Positions 1 to 6,000 of a stretch of 13,785 bases of DNA are shown piece by piece (positions within the stretch are counted from its first letter, which is position 1; the number at the start of each line of letters is the position of its first letter). A program made the translations under genes and the position numbers. A model generated the notes under the pieces. It was not told where the DNA came from. It worked only from the letters and a program-made list of their open reading frames with translations, and made no database searches. The stretch is from Methanospirillum hungatei. Its GTDB lineage: Archaea; Halobacteriota; Methanomicrobia; Methanomicrobiales; Methanospirillaceae. Location: the NCBI RefSeq assembly GCF_020216685.1, contig NZ_JAIWNS010000139.1:1-13785 (forward strand), read 5' to 3'.

Positions 1-151
1 ACAGGTACAGGAGCATAATGTCAGCGTTTTTCCAGGTGATCCAAAGCGGGTATCCGGTCAGACACGAAGATCACTAAAGCATATAATTAATTGCTTATAT
101 TCTTATATCAGGTTTTTGTTCTTGTAATCCAAACAAAAAAAGAGAAATCAG

Positions 152-159
152 TTATATTC
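152..159 (+). promoter_or_regulatory. Putative TATA box of rsgA (leaderless or short leader)
   Basis: The box TTATATTC lies about 20-26 bases before the ATG at 178. There is no Shine-Dalgarno-like sequence between them, which fits a leaderless archaeal transcript. A second A/T-rich box (ATATAATTAA, 81-90) lies further up. The flank at 1-127 is short and ambiguous: one frame stays open to a TAA at 125-127 and another to a TAA at 75-77. Either could be the tail of an upstream gene, and I cannot decide between them. Confidence 0.35.
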
Positions 160-177
160 TTTACCTATACCTATTTT

Positions 178-1281
178 ATGAATAATTCATCTTCTTATTG
201 TAACATTTCCACTGATTCATTCCTCAATCTTGGATGGAATGAAAATTGGGAACAATTATTCGCTCCTTTTCAGGGCCCTTATAGTCCTGGCAGGGTAATC
301 ACCGCTCATAAAACACGCTATGATGTAGTGACACCGACAGAGATCCTCTCCCTACCTATCTCCGGAGCGATGAAAGCAAAAAAACATATTCCGGTCGTGG
401 GAGATTTCGTTGCCGTTTTGCAGGATGAAAAGACTGCAACCCAGATGATAGTATCCATTCTTGAACGAAAGAACTGCCTGTCACGAGGCGGTGCGGGAGA
501 ATCAGCCGGTGAACAGGTCCTTGCAGCAAATATCGATACTGTCTTTATCGTCACCGAACCGGGTCATGATTTCAGTATTCCACGACTGGAGCGGTACCTG
601 CTTATTATCAGGAGTTCCGGAGCAACGCCCGTTATTATCTTCAATAAATCAGACACCTGTGATGATATGTCTGAATTTTTATCCCAGGTTAAAAGTGAAC
701 TTGGTGAAATAGCAGTAATCCCCATCAGTGCCCTGAATAATACCGGTCTGGAACAACTGAACTCATTTCTGGCACCAGGAAAAACGGTCATATTTCTTGG
801 CTCTTCCGGAGTTGGAAAATCAACGCTTATCAATACCCTCACCGGAACAACTGTTCAGAAAACGGGGGAGATCAGAGAGGACGATGGTAAGGGAAGACAT
901 ACCACGACGGTCAGGCACCTGGTTTCTCTCCCTTCAGGAAGCTGTCTGATTGATACGCCCGGAATGCGGGAGATCCGAATCTGGACTGCTGAAGAATCGG
1001 TTCAGGATGCATTTGAAGATATTGCAAAGTTTTCACAGGGATGCCGGTTTTCAGACTGTACCCATGAACAGGAACCAGGATGTGCAGTCAGACAAGCCGT
1101 TGAAGAGGGAGAGATATCCGCAGGTCGTCTGGAACGATACAAAAAATTACTGAAAGAAGCGGCATTTGAGAGAGGAAAGGCAGAGATCGGACTAAAACGG
1201 TTTGAAAAGATCAGATACAAGGGAATCAGTCAACTCGCAAATGAATATCGGGAAAAGAAAAAATGGGATGCATACCGGTAA
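178..1281 (+). CDS. rsgA: Ribosome small subunit-dependent GTPase A (RsgA/YjeQ family)
   Basis: A circularly permuted GTPase of 367 residues, close to the usual family length of about 350. In bacteria RsgA binds the 30S subunit and uses GTP hydrolysis to help its late maturation. An OB-fold region occupies roughly residues 40-105. The G motifs then run in permuted order: G4 NKSD at about 156, G5 ISAL at about 182, P-loop GSSGVGKST at 208-216, a G2-type threonine stretch (RHTTT) near 241, and G3 DTPG at 259. A zinc-binding C-terminal knuckle follows with C289, C294, H296 and C302 (C-x4-C-x-H-x5-C). The frame is open upstream to a TTG at 91, but those residues do not resemble the family, so the ATG at 178 is preferred. 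It stands alone on this strand, apart from a small ORF overlapping its end. RsgA is mainly bacterial, so an archaeal copy probably reflects old transfer. Its partner here would be an archaeal 30S subunit, which is inference. Confidence 0.93.
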   Translation: MNNSSSYCNISTDSFLNLGWNENWEQLFAPFQGPYSPGRVITAHKTRYDVVTPTEILSLPISGAMKAKKHIPVVGDFVAVLQDEKTATQMIVSILERKNCLSRGGAGESAGEQVLAANIDTVFIVTEPGHDFSIPRLERYLLIIRSSGATPVIIFNKSDTCDDMSEFLSQVKSELGEIAVIPISALNNTGLEQLNSFLAPGKTVIFLGSSGVGKSTLINTLTGTTVQKTGEIREDDGKGRHTTTVRHLVSLPSGSCLIDTPGMREIRIWTAEESVQDAFEDIAKFSQGCRFSDCTHEQEPGCAVRQAVEEGEISAGRLERYKKLLKEAAFERGKAEIGLKRFEKIRYKGISQLANEYREKKKWDAYR

Positions 1282-1430
1282 TACCTGATATCACCGAACT
1301 CTCCGGGCCTGAATGGAACTGGTCAATTGAAAAACCAGTTTCATGCAATCCTCCTTTCCTGTATGTTCCTGTACATGCCTCGCTGGATAGTCCAGCGGAT
1401 TGGCGAAAACATTATCATTTTATCGGATGA
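1263..1430 (+). CDS. Small ORF overlapping the rsgA end, unknown (55 aa)
   Basis: An ATG at 1263 in another frame overlaps the last 19 bases of rsgA and stays open for 55 codons to a TGA at 1428. The translation begins MGCIPVIPDITELSG and ends WRKHYHFIG. It is rich in Trp, Pro and His, and its codon choice looks like its neighbours rather than random intergenic sequence. I do not recognise a family. There is no clear ribosome binding site of its own; the overlap would allow translational coupling to rsgA. It could be a small protein, a leftover piece of a larger gene, or chance. A perfect inverted repeat lies inside it. Confidence 0.3.
   Translation: MGCIPVIPDITELSGPEWNWSIEKPVSCNPPFLYVPVHASLDSPADWRKHYHFIG
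1381..1397. repeat. Perfect inverted repeat / hairpin (7-bp arms, 3-base loop)
   Basis: CGCTGGA-TAG-TCCAGCG forms a compact G/C-rich hairpin 61 bases before the next gene. No T-run follows, so it is not a standard terminator. A weaker hairpin with arms AACTGGT and ACCAGTT lies upstream at 1317-1340. Either could be an RNA structure at the rsgA 3' end, an operator, or simply part of the small ORF that covers them. Confidence 0.4.
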
Positions 1431-1444
1431 GAATGTTATTCAAT

Positions 1445-1450
1445 GGAGGT
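1445..1450 (+). promoter_or_regulatory. Shine-Dalgarno site deciding the start at 1458
   Basis: GGAGGT lies 7 bases before the ATG at 1458 and overlaps an earlier in-frame ATG at 1443. The earlier ATG is therefore part of the ribosome binding region, not the start. A loose A/T-rich box near 1411-1422 is a possible promoter. Confidence 0.75.
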
Positions 1451-1457
1451 TATTGAG

Positions 1458-2156
1458 ATGAAAACGATTTTACTTGCTGGACTTGCAATACTCATTCTTC
1501 TGTGCAGCTCATCCATGGTTACTGCTGAAGAAAAACCTGGTATAGATGTTCTCAATAAAAATGTGTGGAATGGATCCTGGGCATCTGAAGAATACACCCT
1601 TCTTATTCTTCAGAATGGTTCATTCATCGCTGGCAGTTATACGCCGAATAATATTACAGCCCGTGATCCTGGTCAGCTTAAGGGAACCTTATCAGAAGAC
1701 GGAAGTACCTTTTCAGGAATCTGGTCTGAAGGGGGTACTGTTTCTTTGATTCTTGCTGATGATGGAGAGTCATTTTCCGGCACAGGAACCGTGAACCAGG
1801 AGGGACTTTTGGAAGAGCCCTTCACCTACACGATACATGGGACCAGAGAAGGAGCGATACCAGATGCAAATAACACCTGGACAGGAACCTGGAAAACCGG
1901 GAGTAAAACATATAATCTTACGCAGAATGGAACCGCACTCTCTGGCTCATATACACCGTTTGATCTTGATTCTGACGAGCCAGGACTGATTGATGGAGCC
2001 ATATCTGAGGATGGAAAAATTATGAAGGGTACCTGGATTGAAACGGGTACATTTTCATTTATTATAAGTGATGATGGTCTGACATTTAATGGAACATATA
2101 CTACAGAACTCACCGAATCGGCCGTCACAGATAGCTGGAATGGAGTAAAAATTTAA
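1458..2156 (+). CDS. Secreted protein with two tandem beta-rich repeats
   Basis: 232 residues. An N-terminal signal peptide (Lys2, then a hydrophobic run to about residue 20) ends in a likely signal peptidase site after VTA, about residue 23. The mature part is two copies of one module. Copy 1 starts with W37-x3-W41 and copy 2 with W141-x3-W145, 104 residues apart. They share W-x-G-x-W, QNG, GSYTP, PG, SEDG, G-x-W and DDG-x3-F-x-GT. About 33 of 76 aligned positions are identical by eye. Hydrophobic and Gly/Thr/Ser residues alternate, suggesting an all-beta fold, possibly a small barrel. Many N-x-S/T sequons suggest surface glycosylation. There is no archaeal lipobox and no C-terminal anchor, so it is probably released or held by the envelope. 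I do not recognise a named family and assign no function. The start is set by the site at 1445-1450. It converges on the kinase gene with a 5-base gap. Confidence 0.8.
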   Translation: MKTILLAGLAILILLCSSSMVTAEEKPGIDVLNKNVWNGSWASEEYTLLILQNGSFIAGSYTPNNITARDPGQLKGTLSEDGSTFSGIWSEGGTVSLILADDGESFSGTGTVNQEGLLEEPFTYTIHGTREGAIPDANNTWTGTWKTGSKTYNLTQNGTALSGSYTPFDLDSDEPGLIDGAISEDGKIMKGTWIETGTFSFIISDDGLTFNGTYTTELTESAVTDSWNGVKI

Positions 2157-2161
2157 ATTCC

Positions 2162-4969
2162 CTAAACCATCTTACCATCTTTTCTGTATTTCCCTTTGGG
2201 AACATTGATCTCAAACCGGCATCCGGTACCGTACTGTCCATTTTCGGTTATAGTAATATCAGACATTGCAAGGATCTCTCGTGTCAGGAACAACCCATAT
2301 CCGGTATTCTTTCCAAAACCTCTGTCGAAGATATACTTTTTCTGATCATCCAAAATCCCGGTTCCATCATCCTCTACCGTGATAAGAAAACCGGTACTGG
2401 TCTCGGTTCCACGAACCTCAATATATGTCAGATCTCCTCCATGACGGATTGCATTTTCAATAAGATTATAGCAGACCTTCTCAAAAAGGGGATCACACAA
2501 AATTGAAACCCCGGATACATTCACACGAACCTGGACGTCTCCGGTATCAATCTGGTGAGCAACCCGACTGAACACCTCTCCGATATCCTGCCATTCAGGT
2601 AATTTCAGTCCGAGTTCCTGGTATGTCTTTGAAAAGGCAACAAATTGTTCAATTTCCGTCAATGAGCGCCTGATACGGTCAATATAATCCCTCTGTTCCT
2701 GGTGTAATTCATTATCATCCAAAAAGGATAGGAATGCTTTTGAGATCATAATCTTATTCAGGATATCATGCCGGGTAATTCCGGATAAGAGATTTAACTT
2801 TTTATTTGCAACCAAGAGTGCCTCTTCTGCCTGCTTATGAGAGGTGATATCTCTTACCGATTCTATTGCACCGACAACATTTCCATTCTTATCATACAGA
2901 CGGGCAGCGATAACAGAGATATATGCCATCTTTCCTTTAAGTTCAACCCAGAGACTTGTTGACAACAGATCTTCAGATCTGTTGATTTCAGGATATAAAC
3001 CATCATAGGATAACTCCGGATGTAATGCAAAGTCTATGAGCAGGGGCCTCTTCTCTGAATATATCGCATATGAGTATTGGAAATCCCCTTTACCAATCAT
3101 CGAATCCGAATCATAGCCGGTAAACTTCTCCATTGCACGGTTCCAGAAGAGAATGACCCCATTCTTATCGATAACAAAGGTAGGATCAGGGAGGAGTTCA
3201 AGGATCATCTCCACCCGTGAATAGGCATCACGAAGAGCTTCCTTTTCTGCAAAAGAGATGATTGCCTGACGTTCTATGGTGAGATCACGAATGTGGACCA
3301 GACTTATGATATCACCATCAGCGGTGACCTTGGTTATCCGGATATTCAGATATTGCTCAGCATTATCTTTGGTTCGTGATATTGTTTGACTTTCATATCC
3401 ATCCGAACCGGCCTTCATTGAAGATTCAATCATTTCGGCAATAGTCTTACCAATATCATCAAATAACCCAGTAATTTCTCTTCCTGATATCGTGTTACTG
3501 GGTAGTGAGAACATCTCTTCAGCCGCACGATTCATCTCAAGAAGTGTATATCCTTTACAGAGGATGATCGCATCTGCAGAGGCCTGAAAGAGACTTAGGT
3601 ATCGCTCTTCACTGGCTTTCAAAGATGAAAACATGGTCTGTAACTGATCAGACATGTTTTTAAAGGAACGGGAAAGTTCACCAAGTTCGTCTTTTCTTTT
3701 ACTATCAGTCCAGGAGGAGAAATCGCCATGAGCAAGGGCTTTTGCGGACTTGTTCATTGCAAGAATCGGTCGGGTAATGTACCGTGCCAGGAGAATGCAG
3801 AGGATAATTGTTCCAAGAAGGGAACCTAATAAAATCAGCAGGGTAGTCTTATTGTGAGCCTGAATACTGCCCATGAAATCAGATTCAGGGATGACAACCA
3901 CAATAAGCCAGTCAAGCCCATATGAGTCCTGGTATGGAGTAAACTCAACGAGTAACGGCTCCGATTCAAAATCACAAATAAATTGTTTTCTGGTCGAAAT
4001 GTTGGTACTATTTCCCATATGATGACTGATAAAATGCGTCACTTTCTGAATGACCGGATCAGAACATTCAGCAGCAGAGAGACGAACGAGCTCACCATTC
4101 ATCCGATGATAGGGCTCTTTGATCGTTGAAGATGCAATTATCTGACCGGTTTTATCTATTATGAACGCCTGCCCGTTTTCAGAGATCTTAATCTGCTGCA
4201 GGAAATCGCCAATCCCACTCAAAGTCAGGGATGTGTCCATGACTCCCATGAGCGTTCCCTTTTCGGAATATACAGGAGTAACAGCATCAATACTGACCAC
4301 TCCTTCAAGCCACATATAAATCGGTGTCCATGCCGGACCCTCTGCCCTGACTGCAGTCTGATACCAGGGTCTGATCCGGGGATCATAATCAGGTATTGTC
4401 AGTGTCTTTTCTCCAAGACTTCCATCAGGTAACAGTCGGTACTCAATAAAAGAATGATTTGTCATTGAGTTTGAAACACCGTAAAACCGCTCGGTTCCGT
4501 TTACCAATCCAGGGGCACCGACCTTTGATATGATGGTATAATTCCCATCCTGCTCATTAGCATAGCACACTGCTTCAATCGTATCAAAGCGGAATGATAA
4601 CTCTCTGAAATACGAGATCAGGTCGGAATTTTCATGGACGTTCATATGTCCGAGCCTGATACTGTCAAGACAAAGCTGGTTTACCAGATGAGGGGTTTTG
4701 AGATATTCATTCAATTGATCGGTAATCCGATCAGAGACCTCACTCTGAACCTGTCCGGCGAGTTCGTTAACAGCAAACTGACTGGCCTGAAATGAAAAAA
4801 ATCCGGTGATACAGATAGCAAAGATAACTAGGAGAGCGAAACTAATGGTGAGGACGGTTTGAAGTTTAAATCTTCCGATAAAATGAGTGCTCTTTTCAAA
4901 CGCCGTTTCCTCTGACTCATTTACTGAAGAATCAGAAGAACCCTCTCTATGTATCCGGTCAGTATTCAT
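2162..4969 (-). CDS. Membrane sensor histidine kinase (dCache-HAMP-PAS-PAS-HisKA/HATPase)
   Basis: 935 residues. A cytoplasmic N-terminus is followed by a membrane helix at about 38-60. A large extracellular double-Cache sensor comes next, with the family signature DPRIRPWYQTA near residues 210-220. A second helix lies at about 375-396, then HAMP (about 395-450, ending DELGELSRSFKNMSDQL). Two PAS domains span about 455-575 and 595-715; the second has FWNRAMEKFTGY. The histidine box GITRHDILNK has the phospho-acceptor at H734, followed by the N box NLIENAIRHGG (about 840), G1 DDGTGI (about 866) and G2 GYGLF (about 890). All catalytic motifs are present, so it should autophosphorylate in response to an extracellular small ligand and to PAS signals. 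The ligand and the partner regulator are not evident. No receiver gene is adjacent; the nearest is at 9569. The ATG at 4969 has no good ribosome binding site, but a TATA-like box lies upstream. The gene ends with TAG. Confidence 0.93.
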   Translation of the reverse strand: MNTDRIHREGSSDSSVNESEETAFEKSTHFIGRFKLQTVLTISFALLVIFAICITGFFSFQASQFAVNELAGQVQSEVSDRITDQLNEYLKTPHLVNQLCLDSIRLGHMNVHENSDLISYFRELSFRFDTIEAVCYANEQDGNYTIISKVGAPGLVNGTERFYGVSNSMTNHSFIEYRLLPDGSLGEKTLTIPDYDPRIRPWYQTAVRAEGPAWTPIYMWLEGVVSIDAVTPVYSEKGTLMGVMDTSLTLSGIGDFLQQIKISENGQAFIIDKTGQIIASSTIKEPYHRMNGELVRLSAAECSDPVIQKVTHFISHHMGNSTNISTRKQFICDFESEPLLVEFTPYQDSYGLDWLIVVVIPESDFMGSIQAHNKTTLLILLGSLLGTIILCILLARYITRPILAMNKSAKALAHGDFSSWTDSKRKDELGELSRSFKNMSDQLQTMFSSLKASEERYLSLFQASADAIILCKGYTLLEMNRAAEEMFSLPSNTISGREITGLFDDIGKTIAEMIESSMKAGSDGYESQTISRTKDNAEQYLNIRITKVTADGDIISLVHIRDLTIERQAIISFAEKEALRDAYSRVEMILELLPDPTFVIDKNGVILFWNRAMEKFTGYDSDSMIGKGDFQYSYAIYSEKRPLLIDFALHPELSYDGLYPEINRSEDLLSTSLWVELKGKMAYISVIAARLYDKNGNVVGAIESVRDITSHKQAEEALLVANKKLNLLSGITRHDILNKIMISKAFLSFLDDNELHQEQRDYIDRIRRSLTEIEQFVAFSKTYQELGLKLPEWQDIGEVFSRVAHQIDTGDVQVRVNVSGVSILCDPLFEKVCYNLIENAIRHGGDLTYIEVRGTETSTGFLITVEDDGTGILDDQKKYIFDRGFGKNTGYGLFLTREILAMSDITITENGQYGTGCRFEINVPKGKYRKDGKMV

Positions 4970-5010
4970 GGATCAGATAGGAGAATATCTATCATTCAAA
5001 GTGTAATACC

Positions 5011-5020
5011 ATAAATATAT
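5011..5020 (-). promoter_or_regulatory. Putative TATA box of the histidine kinase gene
   Basis: On the minus strand the sequence reads ATATATTTAT, 42-51 bases before the kinase ATG, leaving room for a leader of about 20 bases. A short inverted repeat, GATAG-N8-CTATC (4976-4993), lies between this box and the start codon and might be an operator. Confidence 0.4.
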
Positions 5021-5158
5021 CCATCTTATCCGAATTATAAAAAAAATTGAATTGATCTTAGAGATAGACCAAATATCTCACAGAAGAAAAATTAAAATAA
5101 AATCTGACAAGATTTTCATACATATCATCTCCCTCGAAATTTTTATGCATTGACCATG

Positions 5159-5216
5159 TCGGTTCAAATCGGTAAAAACCTTTAATGGTATTCCAACCGA
5201 ATCCAGAATCAGGTGA
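5159..5216 (+). promoter_or_regulatory. Promoter, possible operator and ribosome binding site of the split-barrel gene
   Basis: AGGTGA at 5211-5216 is a good Shine-Dalgarno site 9 bases before the ATG at 5226. A TATA-like TAAAAACC lies near 5173-5180. It is bracketed by an inverted repeat, TCGGTT (5159-5164) and AACCGA (5195-5200), with an extra direct TCGGT at 5169. Arms placed around the TATA box could bind a repressor; that is inference. Confidence 0.4.
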
Positions 5217-5225
5217 AGTACAGCT

Positions 5226-5645
5226 ATGACTACAAAACTCATGGAATATTTTAACAAGTCCCCGCGGATCGGAGTACTCAGCACGGCAGATAAATCAGGC
5301 CATGTGGATTCTGGCATTTTTGGATCGCCCCGGATGACTGATGAAAAGACGGTGATCATGGGACTTTCCAATAACCGGACACTTGCGAATCTGCAGCAAA
5401 ATCCCCATGCAGTCTACCTTATCATTGAACCGGGAACAGCACTTACTGACTGGAAAGGGATTCGGGTTTACCTGGTTGCATTACAGATTGCAACCTCCGG
5501 AAAGGATTTGGATGCGTTTAAAAGTCAAATCGCTGAGGTGATAGGGAAAGAAGCTGCAGATATGATAGTAGCATTGGTAACCTTTGAGGTCACCGGAGTC
5601 CGGCCGATTGTAGACATGGGTCAGGGATGGGAACAATCAATATAG
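5226..5645 (+). CDS. Pyridoxamine 5'-phosphate oxidase-like FMN/F420-binding split-barrel protein
   Basis: 139 residues, the usual size of a single-domain split barrel. The N-terminus pattern, helix MEYFNKSPRIGVLST followed by D-x-SGHVDSGIFG and then a strand VIMGLSNNRTLANLQQNP, is typical of the pyridoxamine 5'-phosphate oxidase-like superfamily. There the strand-turn residues contact a flavin or F420 phosphate and the NRTLANLQQNP helix caps the site. Members reduce or bind small molecules with FMN or F420, and the substrate cannot be told from sequence. No signal peptide or membrane segment is seen, so it is cytosolic. The start is fixed by AGGTGA at 5211. It is monocistronic, divergent from the kinase gene and separated from it by 256 bases. 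True vitamin B6 synthesis is unlikely, because the protein is shorter than PdxH and lacks its C-terminal region. Confidence 0.8.
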   Translation: MTTKLMEYFNKSPRIGVLSTADKSGHVDSGIFGSPRMTDEKTVIMGLSNNRTLANLQQNPHAVYLIIEPGTALTDWKGIRVYLVALQIATSGKDLDAFKSQIAEVIGKEAADMIVALVTFEVTGVRPIVDMGQGWEQSI

Positions 5646-5649
5646 GACA

Positions 5650-5675
5650 CTCTTTGTAGTACAAATTGTAAAGAG
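5650..5675 (+). terminator. Hairpin just after the split-barrel gene, weak terminator candidate
   Basis: CTCTTT and AAAGAG form a 6-bp stem starting 5 bases after the stop codon, with further weak pairing inside. No strong T-run follows. The rest of 5676-5821 shows no gene I can support. Confidence 0.25.
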
Positions 5676-5821
5676 AACCTATTAGACACCCATGATATCT
5701 TTTTCATAGAAACAGAGTACGATAATACAGGTTGATAATCGGGTGATCAGGTACGAGACTTTTCAACGAATTATTCTTCAGAAGTACCAGAAATCATCAA
5801 TACCTAAAAAAAATATCCCTC

Positions 5822-5959
5822 ATGGCATCACCACTTATTGCCCTCATTCTCTCGTTTTTTATTCCAGGTCTTGGTCATTTCTAATCCGGCCAGCTACTCA
5901 AAGATATTATAACCGGATTACATCAGAAATGTCAAAAAAGATCAAATCATGAAGATTAA
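5822..5959 (+). pseudogene. Broken TM2-domain membrane protein gene
   Basis: From the ATG at 5822 the frame reads MASPLIALILSFFIPGLGHF, then TAA (5882-5884), then SGQLLKDIITGL and a short unrelated tail to a TAA at 5957. TM2-domain proteins typically read PGLGHFYSGQ-x-x-KG at this place, so the TAA sits exactly where a Tyr codon (TAT or TAC) is expected: a one-base nonsense change. After IITGL the second membrane helix is missing, so the gene is also shortened at its 3' end. TAA is not the pyrrolysine codon, so readthrough is not expected. A 20-residue hydrophobic peptide could still be made. An 8-bp inverted repeat (TAATCCGG at 5882-5889, CCGGATTA at 5913-5920) includes the stop. Identification is from motif memory, without a database search. 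Confidence 0.7.
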
Positions 5960-5970
5960 TAACTCATCGG

Positions 5971-6000
5971 AAAAAAGGAGACGGTTTTTTGATCTCCTTT
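5971..6000 (-). terminator. Intrinsic-type terminator of clpB
   Basis: On the minus strand, directly at the clpB stop, AAAGGAGA (6000-5993) and TCTCCTTT (5981-5974) form an 8-bp stem around an 11-base loop. The stem runs into six T residues (5976-5971). Hairpins are not essential for archaeal termination, but a T-run here fits well. Confidence 0.65.

Noticed and set aside
1..127. Tail of an upstream gene at the window edge
   Set aside because: Two frames are open for too short a distance (to stops at 75-77 and 125-127) to choose between them or to recognise a product.
91..177. TTG-initiated 29-residue extension at the front of RsgA
   Set aside because: It does not resemble the family N-terminus, lacks a ribosome binding site, and a good ATG with an upstream TATA-like box exists at 178.
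5743..5952. 69-codon plus-strand frame over the TM2 remnant
   Set aside because: It is a shadow frame; the real coding trace is the TM2 signature in the frame starting at 5822.
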